A program made the translations under genes and the position numbers. Shown piece after piece: positions 46,757 to 57,754 of a stretch of 64,000 bases of DNA. How positions within the stretch are numbered: position 1 is the stretch's first letter; the number at the start of each line of letters is the position of its first letter. Source of the DNA: Phialocephala subalpina (taxonomy: Eukaryota; Ascomycota; Leotiomycetes; Helotiales; Mollisiaceae). Below the pieces are notes generated by a model that did no database searches, was not told where the DNA came from, and was given only the letters and a program-made list of their open reading frames with translations. The DNA lies in assembly GCA_900073065.1 (NCBI GenBank), contig FJOG01000002.1, forward strand, positions 1,058,652 to 1,122,651, in the 5' to 3' direction.

Positions 46757-49615
46757 TCAGATGGCATAATTCTCCGTATGCAAAAAAATCTCATCTTTAC
46801 TCTCATCCCCCCAAATATCCGCCTGTAACCTCGCCACCGTATTCGCAACATCAACCCTCATACTCGGCGGCCCGCAAACAAAAACACACGTCCGTCTCCC
46901 CATCAACCCTTCTCCCCTCCCATCTTTCCCTCCAGTCGCCATTTCCTTAAGCATGTACCCGAGGTCTGGTCGTCCGTATTCGGTTGACCAGCCTTCTTTC
47001 TTTTTTGAGCCGACAAAGGCGAATCTCATGAGGTTCTTTTGGAATTCGGTGGGCGTGCTGGGGAAGCCGAAGTCGAAGGTTGAGGTCGCGGTTGTGGAGG
47101 GGATTGTGATCTGGAGGTCGGCGGATTTTTGGCGGGTGTGGGCTGCTTCTGGGTGCGCGGGCTGTAGTGAGGCTTGGGGTTGGGGTTGAGATTGGGAGGC
47201 TGTTGTTGGTGGAGGAGCGAAGGTTTGGTGTTGAGGCGCGTAGTCGTTTGGTTGTGGAGAGTAGGTGTTCTGTGGCGAGTAGGGATTCGGAGATGGTGAA
47301 TTTCCAGGTTGTGGTGAGTATGGATTTGGAGACGGGTCTTTACTGTCACCCGATACAGACGAGACGTAGCTAGCTGGTCTGTACACATTTGGTGGTGGAC
47401 CTGGAGGAGGTGGTGGCCAGTTTTGAGGGTTGTAGGCTTTGTTTGGGGAGGGAGGCGCGAACTGGAAATGAGGCGCGTCGTGGCGGGGTGAAGGTGGTGG
47501 GAAGTGAAATTCCCGGTTCTTCGATATCGAGGATGAGGGGGAGAGAAAGCGGTGGGTGGCTTCATGACCGCTCTGGTGGCTCATTTCGGACATGGTTGAG
47601 TTTCTCTGATTTTCTCGTCCTTCGAGCTTCTTGAGAGAGTTCTCTCGGTGGGCCTTAGTAGGAGGCGGAGGGAATGAGGTTTGTGGTGGAGGAGGGAACA
47701 CTTTGGGTTGTAAGTGTTTTGGTCGAGGTAGTGACGTGATGGCGTCTTGATCTTCTTCGCGAAGTTCCCTCTCTCGGTCCTCGTCTCCTTGCGCTTCGTC
47801 TCGGATGAATGCCGAGTTGCGCTTCGCTGCGATCCCGGAGACGAAACCATCAAGCTTGTCGTGGAAGATCGTGCTGATGGGTCTTGGCGCTCTTTCGCTC
47901 ATGCCCATCTTCGTCTGTCTCTTTGCTGCTGTGACATAGAATTGACACGTCACGGTGTCGGGAGGAGCGTATTCTCGGCAAATTCGCAGCTCTTCCCTGA
48001 ACCAATCCATGGCTTCCAGTCTCTTCAAAGCCCACACCACTTCGATCTTCTTGGTCACAGCTTTACCATCTCTCATTCTCTTGATGAGATTCAAGAGCTG
48101 TGAGACGATTGCTGTGATGCCACTGCCTCCAGCAAACAGGATGACGGTATCGAAAGCTGCCAGTTCTCGTTGCATACCACCGTAAGGACCTTCGAGGTAG
48201 GCACGATACGTCTTGAACGGACCTTTCTCGATTGCTGTCTCGAGCACCTTCCTGGTGAAGCCTCCAAATGGTCGAAATACCAAAGTACAATCTCTGTACA
48301 GGTCGCCGTACTCTGAGGGGAAGTCCTCACTGCAAAGTGATGAGATCGTGAAGGGATGATTCTCGAAAATTGAGATTCCTGGCATTCTGAGGTAGACGTA
48401 TTGTCCTGGTCTCCAGGTTATTTGCGTTGGGATAGTGATTTTGATAGCATTTTCGGCCATCAATGTAACAGCAGCCTCGTCTCCAATGAGCCAAGCATTT
48501 CTCCATGGCTTTGACCAGTTCAAGTTGAACATTCTCAAGAAGTAAGAGAAAGCCCAGATGGCGACTGTTGCCCAAAGGTAGTCCCACGAAGAGAGATAAT
48601 TCTTGCAATGCCAGAACAAGAGTCCGACATAGGCGACCGCGACTGGAATATGAAGGATGGTGAAGAGTTCGTAAGCAAGAGATCGCAAGAATGGTAGCGA
48701 TGCGACGCAGAGCCAGCCCAATGGTACCAGACAGGCAATTCCAGATCCATAGATGATGCCACTTCCGGGTGGAAAGAGCTTATAGAACACTGACATACCG
48801 TTATCGTCCCAGACCGGTTGGACGTAGAATGGAATCGTATGGACTAAAGCCAGGAACAAGCACAGATAGCCACCCCAGCGATGAAATACACCAAGTCGCT
48901 CATGTCCAATTCCCGTGATCATGGAAATGAGATTGGCCTTCATGCTCGTTGCAACAATCCAAGGAGTCATCGCAATCGAGAGCATCCCAGCTCGAATGGC
49001 CAGTGGTGGGGATCCGTATTGAATGCTTTGCCAGTAGAGTGGTTGCGGCAAGAAGCAGTACAAAGTCACGAAGGCTAGAGCAATGGTGAGAATGGCAATG
49101 ACGGCAAGCGAGGGGAAGCTGAGTATTGTCCTTTTCCTCCACTTGATCTCCGGAACAGGTCGATAGAAAATCCATCTGAATAACGCCAGCGTATCATTGA
49201 CGATTCCTATCGATGACCAACGTGATTGTCCTCGAGTGAGGAAATTCTTCTCGCCGTCTCTTGGAAAGAGCTGGTCTACTGTTCCTCCAGTCCCCATGTT
49301 CTCCATCGCATAGTCCGTATCTGGAGAGTAGTTCGCCATGTGATTTTCCACCTCTGTCTTGTGCATGGCTTGCCGTAACTTGTCGGTCCAGAGATGATAT
49401 GCCCTCGTCACAGCCACTAGCACCAACAAGACAATGCAGAAGTATGTCCATCCCAGCGCGTACTTTCCAGCCTTTGTCCAAGGATCTACCGTATCCGCTT
49501 CAACTAGGCCAGGCGGACTTGTCGCTGTGAGGGGAATATTTATTCGTTTCGCGAGCTCTGCAAACGTTCGGGTACCAGCCCTCACAGCAGCCATCTCCCG
49601 CGATGTCGTTGACAT
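46757..49615 (-). CDS. Ferric/cupric reductase, transmembrane flavocytochrome
   Basis: Intronless, 952 aa. It moves electrons from cytosolic NADPH through FAD and two haems to reduce Fe(III) or Cu(II) outside the plasma membrane, before uptake. An N-terminal helix (TYFCIVLLVLVAVTRAYHLW) precedes the ferric-reductase core with helices from about residue 170. Haem-ligand His pairs are in HRWGGYLCLFLALVH and HIPVAVAYVGLLFWH. The FAD motif is HPFTISS, preceded by RPGQYVYL; NADPH-binding glycines are in LFAGGSGITAIVS; the C-terminal VFVCGPPSMRVDVAN completes the site. Unusually, a Pro/Ser/Gln-rich insert of about 270 residues (PPPPQTSFPPPP, repeated SPNPYSPQ) splits the NADPH domain. Start MSTTSREMAAVRAG at 49615 is the first ATG of the frame. 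Expression in such genes usually follows iron level; I did not find a site I could assign. Confidence 0.9.
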   Translation of the reverse strand: MSTTSREMAAVRAGTRTFAELAKRINIPLTATSPPGLVEADTVDPWTKAGKYALGWTYFCIVLLVLVAVTRAYHLWTDKLRQAMHKTEVENHMANYSPDTDYAMENMGTGGTVDQLFPRDGEKNFLTRGQSRWSSIGIVNDTLALFRWIFYRPVPEIKWRKRTILSFPSLAVIAILTIALAFVTLYCFLPQPLYWQSIQYGSPPLAIRAGMLSIAMTPWIVATSMKANLISMITGIGHERLGVFHRWGGYLCLFLALVHTIPFYVQPVWDDNGMSVFYKLFPPGSGIIYGSGIACLVPLGWLCVASLPFLRSLAYELFTILHIPVAVAYVGLLFWHCKNYLSSWDYLWATVAIWAFSYFLRMFNLNWSKPWRNAWLIGDEAAVTLMAENAIKITIPTQITWRPGQYVYLRMPGISIFENHPFTISSLCSEDFPSEYGDLYRDCTLVFRPFGGFTRKVLETAIEKGPFKTYRAYLEGPYGGMQRELAAFDTVILFAGGSGITAIVSQLLNLIKRMRDGKAVTKKIEVVWALKRLEAMDWFREELRICREYAPPDTVTCQFYVTAAKRQTKMGMSERAPRPISTIFHDKLDGFVSGIAAKRNSAFIRDEAQGDEDRERELREEDQDAITSLPRPKHLQPKVFPPPPQTSFPPPPTKAHRENSLKKLEGRENQRNSTMSEMSHQSGHEATHRFLSPSSSISKNREFHFPPPSPRHDAPHFQFAPPSPNKAYNPQNWPPPPPGPPPNVYRPASYVSSVSGDSKDPSPNPYSPQPGNSPSPNPYSPQNTYSPQPNDYAPQHQTFAPPPTTASQSQPQPQASLQPAHPEAAHTRQKSADLQITIPSTTATSTFDFGFPSTPTEFQKNLMRFAFVGSKKKEGWSTEYGRPDLGYMLKEMATGGKDGRGEGLMGRRTCVFVCGPPSMRVDVANTVARLQADIWGDESKDEIFLHTENYAI

Positions 49616-51631
49616 CTTCGCCGTGGGTGTTCCTTAGCCAGATCTTTTTCGTAAAGTACAAGTTGGGGTCCAGGGCGAAGATAAGTGCCGAGTCGTCTGA
49701 CTGCTGTCAGCTTACAAACGTTGGCGATCCAGGCTCGGGTCTCCAACCTCTCCTGTGCAAATTCGGTCCGGTCGGGTGTACGTACTTCAAATGTTTCCTG
49801 CCATTAAACGTTGTCCAGTCTATGTGGCGATTCGCCGATGATATGCAAATGCGCTCGAAACATCCAATAAAATGCGAACAGTGCAGAGCTTCGAGGAATA
49901 CCAGACTCCTCCAATTAATACAGCGCGATGACTAGCGAAGGTCGACAATGGTTGTCATAAGAAAGGAAGACGAAGGGGCACCAGCGCAAGCAATGGAGCA
50001 AGAGGGGTCGCACACGGATAAAGCGGTGATGGTTCAATATGTACTCGGAGGACTCGGTGTGGGGAATCGCGGCCGGGTCGACGTTGCACAACCTCTGATA
50101 GCTAAGTTCCTGCAGGTGGAGGCCAGGCCGTCACCCCAACCGCTGGGTCTATTGCTTTCGTCTCAATTGATAAATCGCATGCTAGTAGCGATCTTGACAG
50201 GAATAGGCCAGTGAGATCGAAATTGCTTTTGGCTGCCGAAGAACGTGGTAGAGGTGGGAGGTTCGGCGGTTGAAGACGTCTCTATATTGGTGGTCCTGGA
50301 CCCCAAATGCAATGCCCTGTCTTATCGAAGCGCTAGCTACGTAGCTGCCGTTATCGCGCATGCAAGTCACAGGATGTGAGGATTTCCAGGCCGTGCATCA
50401 GACTTTGGTAATGGTTCTGGTAGCGGACAATTCCTGTTCGAGAGGGGATCGGAATCTGCTCAGCCTTGAGATGCAGCAGAGATGCAGACGTATGTTTGTC
50501 GGTATGAAGAAAGATTGGTCTCAAGGAGAACTTCTGCAATATGAGAGACAGCAGTCGTGTACTGTGTACTCGTGTACTCGACGTTGTGCGGTCTGTGAGT
50601 GGAGAGTCAGTTCCTCGGCTAACATGCAAAAGGTCTAGCCGGCAATTCTTCCACATGCACATCGTCGAATGGGAGGTTCCAGCGCCATTCGAGGTTGTGA
50701 TGGCCATCTGGAATTGGTCCAATGCGGGGGCAGGAGATGTTCGTGCTTGATCTTGCTTGCAGGATGGGCGGTAAGCAGTCGAGGGCCATTGGCCAGACCC
50801 CTTTTCGCTTGCGATGTCCCTGCAGAAAGAGTGCGGATGATATCCGCCCGTGGCCCGTTCCACCCAACCAAATCCCTCAAAGCTTGCATTGCTTGGCAGT
50901 GAAAAACAGATAAACGGCAGTTGACGCTGGTGATCCTCTTCTGGAAGATGCGAACATCAAAAAGGAGCTGACGTCTCTATCTGGAAGATCTGACCCGAAG
51001 GACTACCCGTTCGGTACAGATCCTATTTCCTTTGATCTTTAGAAGCGCCATCTCGCATCCAAGCCTGCTTGGACAGGGACAGAAGGAATAAGAGACAAAA
51101 GGTGGTTTGAAGATAGATACGGAGCAACTCGCCGAATAAGACACCTGAGCCGTTGAGGCCTTCTGATAGCCATGATGTCTCAATATGAATCATGTAGCAT
51201 TGCCGTCCTCCCACTCGAATCCAGAGTCCTCAGCCACTTGGCGCTTTTCTGCGAAGGAACTCGTCAATGCGTCGCTTTTTAAGCAGAACATTTATTTGCA
51301 AAAGACAGAAAAGCAAGCGTAATATCGCAGATGTATACATGCAGACTTGTCGATGATGTTGGACAAAAGAACAGAAGGATCGGAGGAAGGAAGGTCAGGA
51401 ATTGGGTCGACCACGTGAGTGTCTGGCATTCGTTTGCGCGTTACAGCCTCGCGTCCAAGAAAATACCAGCCTTGCCCCACCTATCCCTCATTGGCTCTCC
51501 AATTTCCTAGCTCGACCTATTCATTGGCCAGCCTCTCTCGGGAGGAACCGAATTTAGCTCCAGCCTAACATTTTCTCTCGACTTCACCACAGCATTTCGC
51601 CTGGTCAACACCACAAACATACACCTTCAAA
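49616..51631. other. Divergent intergenic region, 2 kb
   Basis: Separates the starts of the ferric reductase (-) and RRP43 (+), so both promoters are here. Pyrimidine-rich, AC-rich sequence (ACAAACATACACCTTCAAA-like) directly precedes the RRP43 ATG. Frames such as 50351-50863 (-) overlap others on both strands and show no domain. Confidence 0.45.
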
Positions 51632-52663
51632 ATGGCGACCAACGCCCCCCAATCCACGCTATCCTTCCCCCGAGAAATCTTCGCAAAACTCTCTCCTCAC
51701 CCTTACCTCCTCGCCCACCTCCAACCCTCGAATCCCTCTATACCACCAACGCGAGCAAACGGCCGCACAACAACCCAATTCCGCACCCCACACATCAACA
51801 ACGGCTCCCTCACCCACGCCGAAGGCTCTGCCGTCGTCCGAATCGGCGACACGACCGTCGTCTGCGGCATTCGTGGAGAAATCCTCCTCGCGTCCTCTGT
51901 CCCCAATTATCGATCCGATAAAGCTACGACTTCTCCTTCAGCAAGACCGGGATATAATGAAGCGAAAGAGTTGGATCTGTTGGTGCCGAATATTGAGTTG
52001 GCGACAGGGTGTAATCCAGTTTTCATGCCGGGACAGCCGCCGAGTACGTTGGCGCAGGGATTGAGTACGAGGATATTAAGTCTGTTGCATACGAGTCGGT
52101 TGGTTGATGGGGAGGGATTGAGGATTTGGTACCAGCCGCCTGATTTGAGTGAGGAGGATAAAATGGATGAGGATGAGGAACCAGAAGCTACGGAGCCGGA
52201 GATTAAGGCGTTTTGGACGTTGTATATTGATATACTGTTCATCTCGCTGGATGGCAATCCGTTCGATGCGGCGTGGGCGGCGGTCGTTTCTGCGTTACGG
52301 GATGTCAAGTTACCGAAGGCGTTCTGGGATCCGGATCGAGAGATGATTATTTGTGATGATACTATTGCGTCAGCGAGGAAGCTAACTCTGAGGGGGTTAC
52401 CGATCGCGGTTACGGCGTTGGTGTTCAAGGCGCGGGACCAAGGGAGGGAGGGCAAAAGTTGGGTGTTGGTTGATCCGGATACGTTTGAGGAAGGACTATG
52501 CGATGAGACGGTTACGGTTATTGTGGATTTTACGGGTGGCAAGACGAAAATGTTGGGGATTTCGAAGAATGGTGGTACAGTTGTGGGGACAAAGGAGGTT
52601 AGAGAGATTGTCATTATGGCTGAAGAAAGGTGGCATGAGCTCAATAAACTGCTGGGGGGTTGA
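51632..52663 (+). CDS. RRP43: Exosome complex subunit Rrp43 (RNase PH-like)
   Basis: Intronless, 343 aa. Rrp43 is one of six RNase PH-like ring subunits of the RNA exosome, which processes and degrades RNA in nucleus and cytoplasm. In eukaryotes the ring is catalytically inert and threads RNA to Rrp44/Rrp6. The sequence starts with LSFPREIFAKLSPHPYL, then the strand HAEGSAVVRIGDTTVVCGI, ELDLLVPNIEL, STRILSLLHTSRLVDGEGLRI, a short acidic insert (EEDKMDEDEEPEA), FWTLYIDILFISLDGNPFDAA and the second half with IICDDTIASARKLTLRGLPI. These follow the RNase PH fold in order. MSTIDEAEK-type extensions are absent, so the ATG at 51632 fits. Length is normal for fungal Rrp43. Confidence 0.85.
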   Translation: MATNAPQSTLSFPREIFAKLSPHPYLLAHLQPSNPSIPPTRANGRTTTQFRTPHINNGSLTHAEGSAVVRIGDTTVVCGIRGEILLASSVPNYRSDKATTSPSARPGYNEAKELDLLVPNIELATGCNPVFMPGQPPSTLAQGLSTRILSLLHTSRLVDGEGLRIWYQPPDLSEEDKMDEDEEPEATEPEIKAFWTLYIDILFISLDGNPFDAAWAAVVSALRDVKLPKAFWDPDREMIICDDTIASARKLTLRGLPIAVTALVFKARDQGREGKSWVLVDPDTFEEGLCDETVTVIVDFTGGKTKMLGISKNGGTVVGTKEVREIVIMAEERWHELNKLLGG

Positions 52664-54563
52664 TGGAAGAGATGAGTGTGTACAAGGTTTTGTAAGATGA
52701 GATACCCAGCTTGGAGGATGTATCGAAGGGTCTAGCACGAGAGGCGTATTATATCACGACGACTCTCTACAGATCTAGCACTGCCAGAATCGAGACCAGC
52801 AAGCTAACAATTGAGATCGAGATTAGCAGTCAAGATCAGTCCCCGGTGCCATAGGTGGAACGTAGATCAATGCAGCTAAGACTAGGATATGTCCAGATCA
52901 ATAGCTATCATGCCTCGCTATGTCGAGTAGAAGCGGCACACAGAGTTCTAGAGAACTGGAAATGAGAGTAATGCAACGTCCCAGAGCCCAAGTTTCTTTG
53001 CATTTCCGAAGACGTGAGATTTTATTGCTATACGGAAAAGACTTGACTTAACTTGGGGACTTTCTATAGCTTCTAATGTTCTTTACTGCTTAGACTTTGG
53101 AGTGCCACTTTTTCTCGACGTCGCGAGCATGCCAATCAAGGAGAGAATACAAATTCAATTGTTCCTCTTCGCACCATGTCACCATATCACCGTGTCAAAG
53201 GGTAGCTTTGTCTTTGCGAAATGCCATTGTATGCAAATCTCACCGTTTTATGAGAGAGTGATGTTAGGTCCTAAATTAAGGCGAAGGTATAGTATAGACT
53301 CGGACATTGTCATGGAAGGCGAAGACGAAGCCATCGTGCTCAAGCGAGAAAACAACCTCCTGAGCTCGGCTCGCGTAAAAGCCCTACTCAACCTCTTGAA
53401 CATAGCAGGTAAAAGAGTTCAGAATAGCAAAAAAAATAAAATAAAAACAAAACTCGGATAACCAAGCTGCGTATTCTTGGAAATCGTAAGAAAACCCCCA
53501 GACGATTTTGTTTAAAGTCGCGCCTTGGCGAATCATCCAGTCCAATCCAGCACCCAGACCGTGGGGTGGTCCAGTCGAGTAGGACGAGGAGATTATCATG
53601 ATTTAATCTATATGGGAGTTCGAGGGTTGTGGGTTGGAGTTGCTGAGGAGGAGGCGAGAAGGTCGGTTTTGATGCGAGGAGGTTCGATGTTGTGATGGTG
53701 ATGGTCTTCAAAAGATTGCTCAGAGGCTAACCTCTGTCTGGTGATTGTAATGTGTTTTTGCGTTGTACTGATATTCCCCGCTCATTCAAAAAGGAGTTTG
53801 AGATATTGTTGGAAACAATCTTGAGGTTTGGAATTTGAAATGCTCTTAGTGCTGTGCTAGCTTCTCACAATTGTGGAATATTCGTGTGGTCATTGCCAGC
53901 GCTGGGTGGCAGTTAGACGACGTGAAACGGGCAAGTTGAGTGAGGCTTGAAATGCGACGAGAGAAAGAAGCAAGTACTCGAAAATGAATAGCTTCCTGAT
54001 CCGAAAAAGACGTCAAGCATCAACCGCCGTTATCATTATCGAAGCTGGCAAGGCTGCAGCGCTCCTCAGGGCCTGCAAGCTTCATACCTAATCTCGGCTC
54101 TCACAACCACACCATTCCTTATGCCATGCTTTAGTAGCCGCCACTCTACGTACCTAAAACCAAAAGTTTATCCCACTCGGCGTTATGATCCTACCTCCCA
54201 ATGCTTATGAGCTCGCTCTTCAGAGGAGGGTCACGTCCGAGAATGACGTGTATTTCGACGGCGTTCCTCCCAGAGACCGGCTCTTGAAGGCGGTAGTGCG
54301 GCTCCGCAAGCATAGATCCGCGTAGGGAGGGTTCCCAGCTGCCTGCATTTGGTCCCATCTTCAGTGGCTTACAGACTAAGAACCTTGGATACGTTGGATG
54401 CATCTCGTTGCCCTTGAAGTCCACTGGTTCAGTCAGCAAAGTAGCCAGCGGTCCAGTACTCAGCCTTTGCTCACATTGATATTCTAATGACACACTGTTA
54501 TAGACTATGGATACTCCTTTCCCAGATCCGCCCTCGCGCTTTGACCGGAATCGGAGTGCGGCT
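52664..54563. other. Intergenic, 1.9 kb
   Basis: Contains the RRP43 3' end. Frames 53102-53461 (+) and 54191-54493 (-) are about 100-120 codons, without domains. No repeat or RNA gene recognised. Confidence 0.35.
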
Positions 54564-55065
54564 TTAAGATAGATGGTTGATCAAGTGGAGTATCTCGTTG
54601 GGCGTCAACCCGAAACCGTCTTTGCGGCGCTTGAAGGGGTACTCAAGGTATGAGTGTAGACAGGTGCCGAGAGCGCGAGAGATAAAGTTTTCGGTGGATT
54701 CTGGGATGTCTGGCTCGGGTAGGAACTTATAGGCAGATGTAGGAAGGTCAGGGTCCAACCACGGGAGGGGAGTATTTTGGGATGAGCTTGTCATTTTTGA
54801 TGAGAAGTCGATACTCAAGGACACTGAAATGGGAGATATACTTACTAGACAATTGGAAGACATGGTGGCGAAACTTAAGGATTGTTTCATCATATTTTCT
54901 GGAAGTAGCCAGCAAGAGCCAGGAACCAGCTTCCTCGAGAAGGATGCCAGCTATCGAAACTCTTTCATAACATTTCGCTAAGATGATGGCTAGATCAGCG
55001 CTCCTGCTCAATAGACCGTGGACCATCAGTAAATACCTTTTTCCAAACACAAAATTACTCACCAT
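54564..55065 (-). CDS. Possible small gene, unknown product
   Basis: A minus-strand frame from 55065 or 55026 (MVHGLLSRSADLAIILAKCY, then a helix-rich segment) reaches a GTAAGT donor at about 54844. A second frame downstream (PWLDPDLPTSAYKFLPEPDI to the stop at 54564) has the look of conserved coding sequence. An intron joining them is likely, with its acceptor probably at one of the AG sites just before SSQNTPLP. The start lies only 15-54 nt beyond the stop of the hydrolase on the same strand, which is tight for a fungal gene. It might be transcribed with it or be a relic. No family recognised. Confidence 0.3.
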
Positions 55066-55079
55066 GACAATGGCTGAAT

Positions 55080-56349
55080 CTATAATCGACCCTCACCAGC
55101 CCAAACACCAACTTCCCTTTTTTCGATCCATCTTCGCAATACACTAGCGATAACATCACTATTCATCTCCAAAAACATCATATGTCCATTCCCCTCAACC
55201 CCCAAATCCCCTAACACAGCATGATCCGTCCCCACCCCCGCCTGTCTAAGAAACTTCACTGTACACCAATCATACATCGCATGCCAGCTTGCCTGCGCCG
55301 TGACCACCAACACTCTGATATCTTTGAAATTAACCATCTGCCTAGGCTTCGTCGTATTGTTCTTCACTTGTAAAGTACAGTCCTCAATACTGCTTGAATT
55401 TGAAAAGATGGTTGTTTTGACGAAGTCTGTTGAGACATTGGTAACGGGGGGTGACCAGGTAATAGGTATATCAGTCATTCCCCAAGCTCGAGCTGGGGTT
55501 TTGCCATTTAAAGTGGGTTCGATAAATGGTGGTCCTGCTGGTTCGAGGACTATGATTGAGTGTACAAATTCCGGATGCGAATCTGCCCAGATCCAAGGTA
55601 TCGCCCCGCCTTGGGAATGTCCTATCAGTATTACAGGCCTCTTAAGCCTTCCCAGTAACGCTTTCCCAGCAGCTTGCATAGCTGTCTGTTGAGGGACGGC
55701 TGCGAATACAGTCGGGGCATTGGAAGCGTAATAAGCATCAAACGCCTCGTTCCCCATGATGCCTTTTCCGGGGCCGCCGGGCCATTGCGTGTGAAGGCTT
55801 GCTTGGGGCCAGAGGTTGTGGGATTCTGGGTTGGTGAATCGTTGTTCGATTACTTCAGCTGTGATGGTCGAGAGGCTTGTAACGTTGTTTAGTGGTGGTG
55901 GGAGCCAGGGGGAGCGGGCACGGGATGTTTGATCGATGAGGTAGATGGTGTAGCCGAGGTTGAGGAAGTATGAGGCCCAACCTTGACCGCCGTCGGGTTT
56001 GTTGAGCCAATTCTGGAGAGGAGCACGGGTCAGTCACGGATGAGTAGTAAGGTGGTCGGTGAAAGTGGGAGATGCTTACAGTTCCTGTTTGACCTATTCC
56101 ATGAATGAATACCAGCGGGTATGGCTTCGTACAACCAGCTGCCGGTGTCAACTCTTCCACGTACATTTGATCTTGCACCACATGACCACCTTTTCCATCA
56201 TAGATATACTGGCCTCCAACGTAGAAATAATTGCGAATATGCTGAGCTTCACTGCTGGAGGCCAGTCGCAAAAGGGACAAGAAGCAGAAAGTTTGCAACA
56301 ATAGACAAAAAACGAAGCCCAATTTGAGCCCTTTCATCTTGATGGACAT
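55080..56349 (-). CDS. Secreted alpha/beta-hydrolase (esterase/lipase-like)
   Basis: The model is complement(join(55080..56012,56080..56349)), 400 aa. After a short basic start, a hydrophobic segment (LGFVFCLLLQTFCFLSLL) acts as signal peptide or anchor. YPLVFIHGIGQTGT forms the oxyanion-hole HG region. The 67-nt intron is phase 0 and is followed by NWLNKPDGGQGWASYFLNLG. The nucleophile elbow is VILIGHSQGGAIPW (Ser in GHSQG) and the catalytic His is probably in EGNGHMMFLE near the C-terminus. Similar fungal proteins are described as secreted lipase- or esterase-like; the substrate is unknown. Several N-glycosylation sites (NVT, NVS, NSS, NNT) support secretion. The DUF7707-like surface protein and the CE2-like esterase lie next, on the same strand. 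Confidence 0.78.
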
Positions 56350-56863
56350 TCAAGTGCAGAGGTCGCTATAGTTTGATACAGCAAGCAAACATATTATATA
56401 CAAGTCTTTCTCGTGTGATATACCCCCTGTTACCCCGCATTCGGTGCCAGGAGACATTCAGCCTGTTTCCTGTGAGAAGACTTGGCTTTCGCATTCGCTC
56501 CCATAAGAAACTTGATGTTTATGCACTTGACGAATCCAGTAGTGATATACGAGCACTCACATTGCGGCTCAGTCGATGTCATTTCCCTGAGCATAATTAC
56601 TGGAAGAGGAATCTCGGTATGCGAAGCCTTCCAATTTTTGATTTGCTGGCAGCTAGTGTATTCGGATAGAAGTGTAGAAGATTCCGCGTCAACTTCTTCT
56701 TGGGCTGGCGGTTTTGAAATAACTTTGATGAAATGTCCTTGAAGGATTCGGGATATCCAAGAGGTTCGAATAAAGTTCGACATTTGGCCCTTTGGGCATC
56801 GTAGCCCGATCCTGGTATTGAAAATCAAGATTTTCAGCTTCTCCCTTTCATTGTCGGACTTGC
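56350..56863. other. Promoter region of the hydrolase
   Basis: About 510 bp between the hydrolase start and the stop of the next gene on the same strand. It should contain the hydrolase promoter. Short frames only. Confidence 0.4.
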
Positions 56864-57754
56864 TCATTCCAGTTCGTGAGATCGTGAAGGTCTCGTAATC
56901 GCAGCTCCAGATAATTCGCCTGGTCTCTCCTTCGTCTCCAGCTGTGGTATCTCATGCAATCCATTCGTGCTAAGCTCTGGGACATTAGGATGCTTGTCCT
57001 CTCGGTCGAGTGATGCCCCACGATGTCGCCGACCGAGGAGGTATCCGCCAGTACACAGCAGTATGACGCCAAGAATAGCTCCTATGGCGATACCTGCTTT
57101 GGTACCAGTGCTCAAGCCTGCGGATGTTTTGGGTGTCGATGTGGCAGATCCTGACGCAGATGGATCTGATGTGGCGCTTGCTGGGCCTTGGACAGAGGAG
57201 CTCGAGGATGAAGTCGATGGAACGAAGCTGCTTGTGCTGCTGAAATGACTACTTGTGCTGCCTGTGCTTGTACTGCTGCTAGAGGTGGTATGCGTTGCGG
57301 CACTTGAGAGAGAAGTAGTCGACTTCTGGGATGAGGCAGAACTTGATGATGAAGCCGACGCATCGAATTTCGCTGGATCAAGCTTCCCACAGCCGTCTTC
57401 GATATTTGTTTGGCAATCTGCCTGCGCTGAAGCATTACCCGATGCAGCCGAGATACAGTTTGTGTAGAGCTGCTCGCAGATAAATGTTGGCAATGTCTGA
57501 GTGTAGGCAGCAAGGTCGGGGCTCGAGCTGTTAGAAGCGCAGATGCAATCGTACGTTAAGGTGTCTGGTGTGCACGTATTGTCATTGTTGTTGCCGCTGC
57601 AAAGTATGCCGCAAGTATTTATCTGCGCCTGACACCATTGAGAACGCAGGCTCAAAGTGATAGAGTTTGGATCGAGAGTCGTGTTGCTGCTCTGTGCTAG
57701 GGCGAGGCTGGCAAGGGAGATCGCCGCGAGTGCAATAATAATTGAGTGAAACAT
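56864..57754 (-). CDS. Surface protein with Cys-rich (DUF7707-like) domain, Ser/Thr stalk and TM helix
   Basis: Single exon, 296 aa from the ATG at 57754, chosen over 57793 because it places MFHSIIIALAAISLASLALA as a perfect signal peptide. The mature domain has about ten Cys (WCQAQINTCGILC, DCICASN, FICEQLYTNC, ADCQTNIEDGC), a pattern I associate with the fungal DUF7707 domain. A Ser/Thr-rich stalk of about 90 residues follows, then a helix (AGIAIGAILGVILLCTGGYL) and a basic stop-transfer LGRRHRG before a short cytosolic tail. Such proteins sit in the plasma membrane with the stalk in the wall. Ligand and function are unknown. The layout parallels that of the gene at 29546. Confidence 0.72.
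   Translation of the reverse strand: MFHSIIIALAAISLASLALAQSSNTTLDPNSITLSLRSQWCQAQINTCGILCSGNNNDNTCTPDTLTYDCICASNSSSPDLAAYTQTLPTFICEQLYTNCISAASGNASAQADCQTNIEDGCGKLDPAKFDASASSSSSASSQKSTTSLSSAATHTTSSSSTSTGSTSSHFSSTSSFVPSTSSSSSSVQGPASATSDPSASGSATSTPKTSAGLSTGTKAGIAIGAILGVILLCTGGYLLGRRHRGASLDREDKHPNVPELSTNGLHEIPQLETKERPGELSGAAITRPSRSHELE

Noticed and set aside
47026..47565. 179-codon frame rich in Thr/Pro/His on the ferric reductase strand
   Set aside because: Alternate frame of the low-complexity Pro-rich insert.
51907..52644. 245-codon minus-strand frame over RRP43
   Set aside because: Antisense of a clear RRP43 coding sequence.
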